Assembly (NCBI GenBank): GCA_035716845.1 | Contig: DASTJE010000142.1 | Span: 1 to 21,363 of the forward strand | Direction of reading: 5' to 3' | Source of the DNA: CADEEN01 sp035716845 | GTDB taxonomy: Bacteria > Pseudomonadota > Gammaproteobacteria > Burkholderiales > Burkholderiaceae_C | Length of the DNA: 21,363 nucleotides | Shown: piece by piece, positions 7,355-14,055 of the stretch | Layout of the letters: each line of letters begins with the position of its first letter | Position numbering within the stretch: the stretch's first letter is position 1 | The notes under the pieces: model-generated | Databases searched by the model: none | What the model saw: the letters and a program-made list of their open reading frames with translations, nothing else | What the model was told of the DNA's origin: nothing | Made by a program: the position numbers and the translations under genes

Positions 7355-8509
7355 TCAGGGCTGGGCGAAGCGGTCGCCAGCCTGCACCGGCTGCTGCACC
7401 TGCAGAACCAGCGCGTAGGACACGCGGTCGAATACCCGGAACACCATCATCAGGCCGTGGCGCTCGTCCGGCAGCTTGATCGGTTCGGGTCGGCTGCCGG
7501 TGGTGTCGACGGCACGCATGCCATCGCGCAACACGGCGAGCACATGGCCGCGCTCCAGACCGTCGGCGTTGCCGCGGTTGATGGAAACCACCTGGTGCTG
7601 GCCAGCGATCAGGCCGTCGCCATAGACCTGGACGACTTGTCCGGCAAGCGGCTTGGCAGGTGCATGCGGCACGAAGTTGGCGTAGTCGCTGGCGGGGATC
7701 GGGGCGAGCCGGTCGCCGACGCCCACTTCCTCCTTCAGCGTCTGCAGTTCGAACGTGGCCGGCACCGGCAGGCTCGGTTGCCCGTCGGCCGCGGCAGTCC
7801 CTCCCTCACGCACGAATGCGGCGTTGCCGACGAATCGGGCCTCGTAGCCGAGGATCTGCTGGGTCGTCGGGTCGCGCAGCGGCACGGCCTGGCGGAAGAT
7901 GCGCCAGTCGCGCACGCCACCCAGTTCACCGCGCACGTACGCACGGTCGCCCTTGCCCATCAGCACACGGCCCTCGGGCGCCGCCACCACGCGCGGCGCG
8001 GCATCGAGTTCGTTGGACGACAGCACCGTGCCGTCGGTGAGGAAGGGGCCGATCAGGCTGAGCGGGATCGAGGCGATGGCCGTATCGCCCGCAGGCTCGC
8101 TGCGCACACGCGGGCTGAGCTTGTCGGTCGTCGTGCCTTCGCCGGGCTGGGCCACGCGCAGGCGCGCCCGTCCGCCGGACTTGTCGAGCACCAGCATCTG
8201 ACCCGGATAGATGAGGTGCGGATTGCGGATCTGCTCGAGGTTCATGCCCCACAGCTGAGGCCAGCGCCAGGGGCTCTTGAGGTAGAGCTTCGAGATGTCC
8301 CACAGCGTGTCGCCGCGCTTGACCGTGTAGCTGTCGGGCGCATTGGGCGCCAGATCCTCCAGCGGCACCCCGGCCTGGGCCACCTGTTGCGCCGTCGCGC
8401 GCTGCTGTGGCGTGATGGGGTAGTTGGTCGCAAAGGCGCTGCCCGCCGCCACCAGCAGGAAGCTGGCGGCAACCGCGAGGGGAAGGCGCTTGGCGAAGGG
8501 TCGGATCAT
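7355..8509 (-). CDS. Exported LysM-domain protein
   Basis: The 384-residue product has a Sec signal peptide (MIRPFAKRLPLAVAASFLLV, cleavage probably after the AFA at 25-27) and one LysM domain at about residues 60-108, seen in YTVKRGDTLWDIS and NPHLIYPGQMLVL. LysM binds peptidoglycan glycan chains, so the protein is expected in the periplasm at the wall. The rest (about 120-384) is beta-rich and not assignable to an enzyme; it carries GDRAYVRG and GVGDRLAP stretches that recur in this betaproteobacterial family. The ATG at 8509 was preferred over much earlier in-frame codons because it gives the signal peptide and follows GGGAGA; the longer frame would run into def on the other strand. It heads the probable LysM-dprA-smg operon. 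Confidence 0.9.
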   Translation of the reverse strand: MIRPFAKRLPLAVAASFLLVAAGSAFATNYPITPQQRATAQQVAQAGVPLEDLAPNAPDSYTVKRGDTLWDISKLYLKSPWRWPQLWGMNLEQIRNPHLIYPGQMLVLDKSGGRARLRVAQPGEGTTTDKLSPRVRSEPAGDTAIASIPLSLIGPFLTDGTVLSSNELDAAPRVVAAPEGRVLMGKGDRAYVRGELGGVRDWRIFRQAVPLRDPTTQQILGYEARFVGNAAFVREGGTAAADGQPSLPVPATFELQTLKEEVGVGDRLAPIPASDYANFVPHAPAKPLAGQVVQVYGDGLIAGQHQVVSINRGNADGLERGHVLAVLRDGMRAVDTTGSRPEPIKLPDERHGLMMVFRVFDRVSYALVLQVQQPVQAGDRFAQP

Positions 8510-8774
8510 GGAAAGGTCTCCCAGGGCCGCGTCGGCTGCTTTTGAGACAATGGCGCCGTCTTGTCGTCTTCGAGGGCTGCGAGCATCGTGCCACGGGTCC
8601 GTTTCCCGCGTGCCCCATTGCTCATATGGTTTGGGAGATTCTGCCCGTAAACCCTTGATGCCGCAATGAAATCGCCCCACATGCGGCGTTCGCGTGGCAC
8701 CGTTCACGAAGCGCGCCAGGGCACCCCTGATACGAGCTTTGCGCAAGTGCCCGAGCGTGCACTTTGTCACTGAA
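8510..8774. other. Divergent intergenic region, LysM gene / def
   Basis: These 265 bases separate two divergent transcription units and must hold promoters for both. The centre (about 8617-8675) is the most AT-rich stretch. On the plus strand TTGGGA (8631-8636) lies 17 bases before CTTGAT (8654-8659), a poor sigma-70 match. I see no convincing small gene, RNA gene or strong hairpin. Confidence 0.5.
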
Positions 8775-9290
8775 ATGGCCCAGCTTCCGATCCTTCGCTT
8801 TCCTGACCCGCGGCTGCACACCGTGGCCAGGCCCGTCGCGGCCGTCGACGAGCGCATCCGCCGCCTGGTCGACGACATGCTCGAGACGATGTATGCGGCC
8901 GACGGTGTCGGGCTGGCCGCCACACAGGTCGACGTGCACGAGCGCGTCATCGTGATGGACACCTCCGAATCGCGCGACCGGCCGCGCGTGCTGATCAATC
9001 CCGAAGTCGTCGCGGCAAGCGACGAGATGGCCGTGCGCGAGGAAGGCTGCCTGTCGGTGCCGACCGTGTTCGACAAGGTCGAGCGTCACGCTCGCGTCAC
9101 GGTACGTGCGCTCGACCGTGATGGGCGCCTCTACGAGTTTGAGGCCGAGGGGCTGGAGTCCGTCTGCGTGCAGCACGAGATGGACCATCTGCGCGGCAAG
9201 GTGTTCGTCGAGTACCTGAGCGCCCTCAAGCGCGACCGCATCCGCACCAAGATGCTGAAGAAGGTGCGTGACGAGCAGGGCGCGCGCTGA
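8775..9290 (+). CDS. def: Peptide deformylase
   Basis: Def is the metal-dependent enzyme that removes the formyl group from the N-terminal methionine of new proteins. The 171-residue protein carries all three family motifs: GVGLAATQ (44-51), EGCLSVP (90-96) and QHEMDHLRG (133-141). The metal ligands are C92, H134 and H138, with E135 as the catalytic glutamate. The size matches E. coli Def (169). The ATG at 8775, giving MAQLPILRFPDPRL, was chosen because deformylases start just before this IL-(R/H)-(F/Y)-P-D segment; the in-frame ATG at 8694 would add 27 residues with no family counterpart. The ribosome binding site is weak. fmt starts two bases after the stop. Confidence 0.97.
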   Translation: MAQLPILRFPDPRLHTVARPVAAVDERIRRLVDDMLETMYAADGVGLAATQVDVHERVIVMDTSESRDRPRVLINPEVVAASDEMAVREEGCLSVPTVFDKVERHARVTVRALDRDGRLYEFEAEGLESVCVQHEMDHLRGKVFVEYLSALKRDRIRTKMLKKVRDEQGAR

Positions 9291-9292
9291 GC

Positions 9293-10237
9293 GTGGGCAC
9301 GGCCTTGCGAGTCGCCTTCGCCGGTACGCCAGAGTTCGCGGCGCAGGCCTTGCGGGGCCTCCTCGCGGCCGGCTTCGAGGTGCCGCTGGTGCTGACGCAG
9401 CCGGATCGGCCGGCTGGTCGCGGGTTGAAGCTGCAGGCCTCGGCGGTCAAGCAAGTGGCGCTGGCGCACGCGATCGCCGTGCAACAGCCGCGCAGCCTGC
9501 GCCTGGACGGCAAGTTCGCCGACGACGCACGCGAGGCGCGGGCCGCCGTCGAAGCCTGCGGCGCCGACGCGATGGTCGTGGCCGCCTACGGGCTGATCCT
9601 GCCGGCCTGGGTGCTGCAGACGCCCCGCCTGGGCTGCCTGAACATCCACGCCTCGCTGCTGCCGCGCTGGCGTGGTGCGGCGCCGATCCAGCGTGCCATC
9701 GAGGCCGGTGATGCATGCACCGGCGTGACCATCATGCAGATGGACGAGGGCCTGGACACCGGCCCGATGCTGTTGTCCGAGGCAGTGCCGATCCGCGGCG
9801 ACGACACTGCAGCGAGTCTTCACGACGCGCTGGCCGCATTGGGCGCGCGCCTGATCGTCGACGCGCTCGACCGCACTGCGCGCGCCGTGCTGCAACCGCG
9901 GGCGCAGCCGAGCGAGGGCGCCACCTACGCCCGCAAGATCGACAAGGCCGAGGCACGCATCGACTGGCATGAACCGGCGGCCGCCATCGAGCGGCGCGTG
10001 CGTGCCTTCGACCCGGCCCCCGGCTGCCACTTCGAGCACGAAGGCGAGGCCGTCAAGCTGTGGCGGGCCGCGTTGGCGCCGGCGTTCGACGCTGTCCCGG
10101 GCACTTTCCGCGTGGACAGCGAAGGCATGCGCGTGGCCTGCGGTGACGGCGCTGCGCTCGAGCTGCTGGAATTGCAGCGTCCGGGCGGCCGGCGCGTGCC
10201 CGTGACGGCCTTTCTTGCGGGTCGCGCGGCGCGCTGA
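9293..10237 (+). CDS. fmt: Methionyl-tRNA formyltransferase
   Basis: Fmt transfers a formyl group from 10-formyl-tetrahydrofolate to initiator Met-tRNA, the opposite step to Def. The 314-residue protein (E. coli Fmt is 315) has FAGTPEFAAQAL near the N-terminus, TQPDRPAGRGLKL (35-47) and the SLLPRWRGAAPIQ motif (121-133). The catalytic triad is N117, H119 and D155 (in MDEGLDTG). The C-terminal domain (about 205-314) corresponds to the tRNA-binding OB-like fold. It starts with GTG, separated from the def stop by two bases, so translation is probably coupled to def. Confidence 0.97.
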   Translation: MGTALRVAFAGTPEFAAQALRGLLAAGFEVPLVLTQPDRPAGRGLKLQASAVKQVALAHAIAVQQPRSLRLDGKFADDAREARAAVEACGADAMVVAAYGLILPAWVLQTPRLGCLNIHASLLPRWRGAAPIQRAIEAGDACTGVTIMQMDEGLDTGPMLLSEAVPIRGDDTAASLHDALAALGARLIVDALDRTARAVLQPRAQPSEGATYARKIDKAEARIDWHEPAAAIERRVRAFDPAPGCHFEHEGEAVKLWRAALAPAFDAVPGTFRVDSEGMRVACGDGAALELLELQRPGGRRVPVTAFLAGRAAR

Positions 10238-10270
10238 GCGCGGCGCGCTCAAGTCCCGGCGCGCGGCGCC
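10224..10270. repeat. Direct repeat and short inverted repeat at the fmt 3' end
   Basis: GCGCGGCGCGCT occurs twice with a 14-base period (10224-10235 and 10238-10249), straddling the fmt stop. Just beyond, GGCGC and GCGCC (10258-10262, 10266-10270) can pair around a 3-base loop. No T tract follows. It may slow polymerase after fmt but is also what low-complexity GC sequence produces by chance. Confidence 0.3.
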
Positions 10271-10306
10271 GAAAACGGGCCTATCTGCTCTGACTGGATT
10301 CCCGTC

Positions 10307-10681
10307 GTGCCGTCCCATCCATCGCGCCTCCTGCCGCTGTGCCTGTTGCTGGCCGCCCTGGCGGGTTGCGACTTGCTGGGCGGGGAACCGCCCGAGGCGG
10401 CGGCGGCGCGTCGCGAGTCCGAGGGCAAGGCGGTCGGTGGTGCATGCCGCCACGCCGGCCGTGCCATCGAGGACTGCTATGCGCTCAACCGCAAGGTCGA
10501 CAAGGCGGCGGTCTTTGCCGGCTGGCGCGAGATGAACGACTACATGCGCGAGAACAAGATGGACGCGGTGGCGCCACAGCTGACCCCGGCCCCGGCCGAG
10601 GCGGCCGCGAAGACCGAGGAGGCCGGCTCCGACGGTGCCGCAGGCAAGAAGGGTGCGAAGCCCAAGAAGCAGGAGTCGTGA
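10307..10681 (+). CDS. Small lipoprotein of unknown function
   Basis: The 124-residue product has a lipoprotein signal peptide (RLLPLCLLLAALAGC), with lipobox LAGC and lipidated cysteine at residue 21 followed by Asp. The mature part contains a compact conserved-looking core, GGACRHAGRAIEDCYALN, with two cysteines ten residues apart, then AAVFAGWREMNDYMRENKM, a predicted helix. An Ala/Pro/Lys-rich tail (GKKGAKPKKQES) is probably disordered. I recognise the core as of a kind common in Burkholderiales hypothetical lipoproteins but know no function. The start is GTG at 10307 with no good ribosome binding site. The Asp after the lipid cysteine would favour inner-membrane retention by the E. coli +2 rule, which may not hold here. 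Confidence 0.8.
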   Translation: MPSHPSRLLPLCLLLAALAGCDLLGGEPPEAAAARRESEGKAVGGACRHAGRAIEDCYALNRKVDKAAVFAGWREMNDYMRENKMDAVAPQLTPAPAEAAAKTEEAGSDGAAGKKGAKPKKQES

Positions 10682-10696
10682 CCGGCCCATCCGGTC
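10680..10696 (+). terminator. Weak hairpin at the lipoprotein gene stop
   Basis: GACCGG (10680-10685) and CCGGTC (10691-10696) pair around a 5-base loop, overlapping the TGA. No T tract follows. A separate 12-base palindrome, GTCGCATGCGAC, lies at 10730-10741 and could be a protein-binding site. Both are weak calls. Confidence 0.3.
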
Positions 10697-10798
10697 CGGG
10701 CTGCGGCCTGTCACACCATTGGGCAATCCGTCGCATGCGACGCGCGGCGACCGCGTGTTGGCGGCATGCTGGAGGCCTCGTGTCCATGGGGGCCTGAA

Positions 10799-11551
10799 AT
10801 GATGCCTGCTGTCCACAACACCTTGCGCCGAGCCGCGACTGCGTTGGCAATGCTTGCGCTGTCGATGTGCACCCTTGCCGCGCACGCTGCGACGACCGGC
10901 TCCGGACGCGTCGCCACCGAGGCGCGCGCGCTGGGGCCCTTCCAGTCGGTGGCATTGCGCGGCGCGATCGATCTCGTGGTGCGCCATGGCGAGCGCGAGA
11001 CGGTTCAGGTGCGCGCCGACGACAACGTGCTGCCCCTGGTGCAGACCGTGGTGGACGGCGAGGGCGACGCCCGCACGCTGCGCGTGCAGCTGCGGCCAGG
11101 AGAGTCGATCCGCGGCGCCAGCCGCATCGAGGTGACGGTCGATCTGCCGCGGCTGAAGTCGATCTCCAGCGCCGGTTCCGGCGACATCACGGTCAAGCCC
11201 TACCGGACCCCCGCGCTGTCGCTGTCGGTGTCAGGTTCGTCGAACGTCCGGTTCGAGCAGCTCGAGGCCGATCAGTTCACCATCAGCATCGCGGGCTCGG
11301 GCGATGTCGAGGCGCGCGGCAAGTCATCGCGTCTGGAGATCTCGATCGCCGGCTCGGGCGACGTGCGGGCGCGTGAGCTCGCGGCCGACGACGCCAGCGT
11401 GAGCATCGCCGGCTCGGGTGATGCCAGCGTGACCGCGCGCAAGTCGCTGGAGGTCTCGATCGCCGGTTCCGGCGACGTGGAGTACGGCGGCGGCGCCACC
11501 CTGACCCGCAGCCGCGTCGCCGGCAGCGGGTCGGTCCGGCAGCGCCCCTGA
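10799..11551 (+). CDS. Exported DUF2807 (head GIN domain) protein
   Basis: The 250-residue product has a signal peptide (ending near LSMCTLAAHA, mature start about ATTGSG) and a DUF2807/GIN-type domain, a right-handed beta-helix-like fold found in many exported proteins of unknown role. The family pattern FQSVALRGAIDLVV opens the domain, LPRLKSISSAGSGDI follows, and the C-terminal half has four near-identical (S)IAGSGD(V/A) turns. The start is uncertain: ATGs at 10799 and 10802 both give a normal signal peptide, while the ATG at 10766 would put 11 extra residues before it. No enzyme motif is seen. The label autotransporter adhesin attached to this domain in some databases is not supported by any translocation domain here. 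Confidence 0.85.
   Translation: MMPAVHNTLRRAATALAMLALSMCTLAAHAATTGSGRVATEARALGPFQSVALRGAIDLVVRHGERETVQVRADDNVLPLVQTVVDGEGDARTLRVQLRPGESIRGASRIEVTVDLPRLKSISSAGSGDITVKPYRTPALSLSVSGSSNVRFEQLEADQFTISIAGSGDVEARGKSSRLEISIAGSGDVRARELAADDASVSIAGSGDASVTARKSLEVSIAGSGDVEYGGGATLTRSRVAGSGSVRQRP
11288..11479 (+). repeat. Four in-gene copies encoding IAGSGD turns
   Basis: Related 21-base blocks at 11288-11308, 11345-11365, 11405-11425 and 11459-11479 encode IAGSGD(V/A), and a more diverged copy lies at 11168-11188. Spacing is irregular (about 52-60 bases), fitting coils of a beta-helix rather than a slipping tandem array. Confidence 0.8.
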
Positions 11552-11585
11552 TTCCCGGCGCGGGGCGGGGGCGGTGACGGGCCGC

Positions 11586-11591
11586 GACAAT
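11586..11591 (+). promoter_or_regulatory. -10-like hexamer 7 bases before azlC
   Basis: GACAAT is followed by CCCGTCC and then the azlC ATG. There is no Shine-Dalgarno sequence in between and no recognisable -35. If used, the message would begin at or very near the start codon. Confidence 0.35.
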
Positions 11592-11598
11592 CCCGTCC

Positions 11599-12345
11599 AT
11601 GAGTGCGATCGAAGGCGCGGCCGGGACATGGTCGTGGCGCCATCCCGAGTTTGCGCGCGGCGCGCGCGAGATGACCGGCACGGCGCTGGGCATCGCCGCC
11701 TGGGGTCTGGTGACCGGGGTGGCGATGACCAAGAGCGGGCTGCCCGTCGAGTTGGCGCTGCTCATGTCGGCGCTCGTGTTTGCCGGCAGCGCCCAGCTGG
11801 CGGCGTTGCCGCTGCTGGTCGGCGGTGCGCCGCTGTGGGTGATCTGGGCCACCGCGCTGTGCGTGAACCTGCGCTTCGTGATCTTCTCGGCCGGCTGGCG
11901 GCCCTATTTCGGCCAACTGCCGTTCTGGCAGCGACTTCGCTTGGCCTACTTCACGGCCGATCTCAACTACGTGCTCTTCATGCGCCGCTTCCCCGACCCG
12001 CGGCCGGCGCCCGAGCAGCTGCCGTACTTCTGGGGCGGCGTGGCGTGCAACTGGAGCGCGTGGCAGCTGCCGTCGGTGGCCGGGATCCTGCTGGCCGACC
12101 GTATCCCCACCGCCTGGGGCCTCGGCTTTGCCGGCACCTTGGCATTGCTGGGACTGACGTTCTCGCTGCTCAACGACCGCGCCACCTGGGTGGCCGCCGG
12201 CGTGGCGGCCTGCGCGGCGGTGGCCGCCTATGCGTTGCCGCTCAAGCTCAACATCGTGGTCGCGATCGCGGCGGCCACCGCGATCGGGCTGCTGATGGAC
12301 CACAGCTCGCCGCGTCGCGTCGAGCCCGAGGAGGATCTGACATGA
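11599..12345 (+). CDS. azlC: Branched-chain amino acid export protein AzlC
   Basis: AzlC is the large subunit of the AzlCD exporter (named for azaleucine resistance in Bacillus; the BrnFE system of Corynebacterium is the same family). The 248-residue protein is mostly hydrophobic, with several membrane spans, and has the family signature VFAGSAQLAALPLL at about residues 55-68 and a following CVNLRFVIFSAGW segment (about 93-105), where many relatives have NLRH. It faces a small AzlD partner downstream, normal for the system, although a 121-base repeat insert separates the two. No Shine-Dalgarno sequence precedes the ATG at 11599. The 3' end holds AGGAGG (12329-12334), a ribosome binding site for the next start. 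Substrate is inferred from the family only. Confidence 0.93.
   Translation: MSAIEGAAGTWSWRHPEFARGAREMTGTALGIAAWGLVTGVAMTKSGLPVELALLMSALVFAGSAQLAALPLLVGGAPLWVIWATALCVNLRFVIFSAGWRPYFGQLPFWQRLRLAYFTADLNYVLFMRRFPDPRPAPEQLPYFWGGVACNWSAWQLPSVAGILLADRIPTAWGLGFAGTLALLGLTFSLLNDRATWVAAGVAACAAVAAYALPLKLNIVVAIAAATAIGLLMDHSSPRRVEPEEDLT
12329..12334 (+). promoter_or_regulatory. Strong Shine-Dalgarno site at the end of azlC
   Basis: AGGAGG stands 7 bases before the ATG at 12342, which overlaps the azlC stop as ATGA. This is the ideal site for a coupled azlD start, but the ATG it now serves opens a 42-codon ORF made of the repeat; the real azlD start is 125 bases further on. Confidence 0.75.
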
Positions 12346-12465
12346 GCGCGCCGGGCCGCCCCCAAGCGCTCAGCCCCGAAGCGCGCAGCGCGAAGGGTGG
12401 GCCATTGGGCGCGCCGGGCCGTTCCCAAGCGCTCGCTCCGGAGCGCGCAGCGCGGAGGGTCGTCC
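12342..12465 (+). repeat. Two-copy 62-base repeat between azlC and azlD
   Basis: Unit 1 (12342-12403) and unit 2 (12404-12465) are each 62 bases and roughly 85 percent alike by eye. Both contain CGCGCCGGGCCG, CCCAAGCGCTC and GCGCGCAGCGCG blocks in the same order. The 9-base string ATGAGCGCG occurs at both outer ends (12342-12350 and 12467-12475), like a target duplication around an insert. The second unit ends with GGAGGG (12454-12459), 7 bases before the azlD ATG. The sequence resembles the short GC-rich interspersed repeats I associate with Burkholderiales genomes. Confidence 0.75.
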
Positions 12466-12470
12466 AATGA
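12342..12470 (+). CDS. Possible 42-residue repeat-derived ORF
   Basis: This frame begins with the ATG that overlaps the azlC stop (ATGA), behind AGGAGG at 7-base spacing, and ends in a TGA that overlaps the azlD ATG in the same way. The predicted peptide is two related blocks, SAPGRPQALSPEARSAKGGP and GAPGRSQALAPERAARRVVQ, both encoded by the duplicated repeat. It is probably translated because of its signals, but nothing suggests the peptide has a function; it may simply carry ribosomes from azlC to azlD. Confidence 0.3.
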   Translation: MSAPGRPQALSPEARSAKGGPLGAPGRSQALAPERAARRVVQ

Positions 12471-12799
12471 GCGCGTTCTGGCATGGGGTGGCGGCCATCG
12501 TCGGGTTGGCGCTCATCACGATCCTCACGCGCGGTTTCTTCCTGATGCCCGAGCGCGAGCTGCCGCTTCCCGCGTGGCTGCAGCAGGGGCTGCGCTACGC
12601 ACCGCTGGCCGCGCTGGTGGCGGTGGTGGCACCCGAAGTGGTGATGACACAGGGACGCCTGATCGACACCTGGCAGGATGCCCGGCTGCCCGCGGTGCTG
12701 GCCTCGACGGCCTACTTCTACTGGCGGCGCGACATCCTCGGCACCATCCTGTCGGGCACCGCCGTCTTGCTCACCCTCAAGCTGGGCCTCGGCTGGTGA
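12467..12799 (+). CDS. azlD: Branched-chain amino acid export protein AzlD
   Basis: AzlD is the small membrane subunit that acts with AzlC. The 110-residue protein has about four hydrophobic segments and the family pattern of ILTRGFFLM near the N-terminus, LRYAPLAALVAVVAPEVV (about 42-59) and a final GTILSGTAVLLTLKLGLGW helix. The ATG at 12467 follows GGAGGG with 7-base spacing, a site that lies inside the repeat. Its first codons, ATGAGCGCG, are identical to those of the small ORF just upstream, which suggests the original start region was duplicated. Confidence 0.92.
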   Translation: MSAFWHGVAAIVGLALITILTRGFFLMPERELPLPAWLQQGLRYAPLAALVAVVAPEVVMTQGRLIDTWQDARLPAVLASTAYFYWRRDILGTILSGTAVLLTLKLGLGW

Positions 12800-12803
12800 T
12801 TCC

Positions 12804-12809
12804 TACAAT
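12804..12809 (+). promoter_or_regulatory. -10 box 7 bases before pgk
   Basis: TACAAT matches TATAAT at 5 of 6 positions and is followed by CCGGCGC and the pgk ATG. It lies in the 17-base gap after azlD, so pgk appears to have its own start of transcription, close to the first codon. The base positions where a -35 should sit (12781-12786, GCTGGG) do not resemble TTGACA. Confidence 0.5.
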
Positions 12810-12816
12810 CCGGCGC

Positions 12817-14016
12817 ATGAACGTCCTCCGCTTTGCCGACCTCGTCGCGCAGGGCCGCGTCCGCGGCCAGCGCGTGTTCATCCGCGCCGACCTCAACGTC
12901 CCGCAGGACGAGGCCGGCCGCATCACCGAGGACACGCGCATCCGTGCCAGCGTGCCGTGCATCCGCATGGCGCTGGACGCCGGTGCGGCGGTGATGGTCA
13001 CCTCGCACCTGGGGCGCCCCACCGAGGGCGAGTTCAAGCCCGAGGACTCGCTGGCGCCGGTGGCCGAGCGCCTGGGCGCGCTGCTCGGCCGCGACGTGCC
13101 GCTGGTGGCGGACTGGGTCGAGGGCGTGACGGTGGCGCCGGGCCAGGTCGTGCTGCTCGAGAACTGCCGCCTCAACAAGGGCGAAAAGAAGAACAACGAG
13201 GTGCTGGCGCGCAAGATGGCCGCGCTGTGCGACATCTTCGTGCACGACGCGTTCGGCACCGCGCACCGCGCCGAGGCCAGCACCTACGGCATTGCGCAGT
13301 ACGCCAAGGTGGCCTGTGCCGGGCCCTTGCTGGCCGCCGAGATCGACGCCATCACGAAGGCGCTCAGCGCCCCGAAGCGGCCGCTGGTGGCCATCGTCGC
13401 CGGCAGCAAGGTCAGCACCAAGCTCACCATCCTGCAGAGCCTGGCCAAGAACGTCGACGGCCTGATCGTCGGTGGCGGCATTGCCAACACCTTCATGCTG
13501 GCCGCCGGCCTGCCGATCGGCAAGAGCCTGGCCGAGCCTGACCTGGTGGGCGAGGCCCGTGCGGTCATGGCCGCCATGGCCGCACGCGGCGCCGCGGTGC
13601 CGGTTCCCGTCGACGTCGTCTGCGCCAAGGCGTTCAGGGCCGATGCGCCCGCCAGCGTCAGGGACAGCGCCGACGTGGCCGACGACGACCTGATCCTCGA
13701 CATCGGCCCGCGCACGGCCGCGCAGCTGGCCGAGCAGCTCAAGGCCGCGGGCACCATCGTCTGGAACGGGCCGGTGGGCGTGTTCGAGTTCGACGCCTTC
13801 GCCCACGGCACCGAGACCGTGGCGCGTGCCATCGCCGCCAGCGACGCCTTCTCGATCGCCGGCGGCGGCGACACCCTGGCGGCGATCGCCAAGTACGGCA
13901 TCGAGAAAGACGTCGGTTACATCTCCACCGGAGGCGGCGCCTTCCTGGAGGTGCTGGAGGGCAAGACGCTGCCGGCGTTCGAAATCTTGATGCAGCGCGC
14001 CCTCCAGGCCGGCTGA
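12817..14016 (+). CDS. pgk: Phosphoglycerate kinase
   Basis: Pgk interconverts 1,3-bisphosphoglycerate plus ADP and 3-phosphoglycerate plus ATP in glycolysis, gluconeogenesis and the Calvin cycle. The 399-residue protein has the N-terminal substrate motifs RADLNVP (23-29) and SHLGRP (63-68), LENCRLNKGEKKN (114-126), AGSKVSTK (195-202), WNGPVGVFE (316-324), and the nucleotide-side GGGDT (349-353) and TGGGAFLE (371-378). Length is normal for bacteria. The ATG at 12817 was chosen because MNVLRFADL directly precedes the conserved strand; the frame is open upstream but overlaps azlD. No Shine-Dalgarno site precedes it. maeB follows after 39 bases. Confidence 0.98.
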   Translation: MNVLRFADLVAQGRVRGQRVFIRADLNVPQDEAGRITEDTRIRASVPCIRMALDAGAAVMVTSHLGRPTEGEFKPEDSLAPVAERLGALLGRDVPLVADWVEGVTVAPGQVVLLENCRLNKGEKKNNEVLARKMAALCDIFVHDAFGTAHRAEASTYGIAQYAKVACAGPLLAAEIDAITKALSAPKRPLVAIVAGSKVSTKLTILQSLAKNVDGLIVGGGIANTFMLAAGLPIGKSLAEPDLVGEARAVMAAMAARGAAVPVPVDVVCAKAFRADAPASVRDSADVADDDLILDIGPRTAAQLAEQLKAAGTIVWNGPVGVFEFDAFAHGTETVARAIAASDAFSIAGGGDTLAAIAKYGIEKDVGYISTGGGAFLEVLEGKTLPAFEILMQRALQAG

Positions 14017-14026
14017 CCGGGCGTAG

Positions 14027-14055
14027 GCTCGCTCCTCTCACCAGAGGAGCCGAGC
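14027..14055 (+). promoter_or_regulatory. Hairpin burying the maeB ribosome binding site
   Basis: The 5' arm GCTCGCTCCTCT (14027-14038) pairs with AGAGGAGC (14043-14050) and CGAGC-like bases up to 14055, around the loop CACC. This gives 12 base pairs with a single bulged C at 14051. The 3' arm contains the only good Shine-Dalgarno sequence of maeB, AGAGGAG (14043-14049), fully paired, and the stem ends at the base before the ATG. It could act as a translational switch or as a pgk 3' barrier; no T tract follows. Confidence 0.6.

Noticed and set aside
6536..8545. A 669-codon plus-strand frame opposite dprA and the LysM gene
   Set aside because: Low-complexity antisense composition; both genes on the minus strand are intact with clear motifs.
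8590..8617. A tRNA-like 3' end: a pairable ACGGG...CCCG arm followed by GTGCCCCA
   Set aside because: No matching 5' acceptor strand, D arm or anticodon arm lies upstream at the right distance, and the T loop lacks TTCRA.
8506..8700. A 64-codon minus-strand frame in the LysM/def intergenic region
   Set aside because: No ribosome binding site, no recognisable sequence character, and it overlaps the start of the LysM gene; best seen as non-coding.
8694..8774. A 27-residue N-terminal extension of peptide deformylase from the ATG at 8694
   Set aside because: The added residues have no counterpart in the family; deformylases begin close to the ILRFPDPRL segment.
8510..9076. An extended start for the LysM protein, up to 9076
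   Set aside because: It would bury the signal peptide inside the protein and overlap def. The ATG at 8509 has a ribosome binding site and a normal signal peptide.
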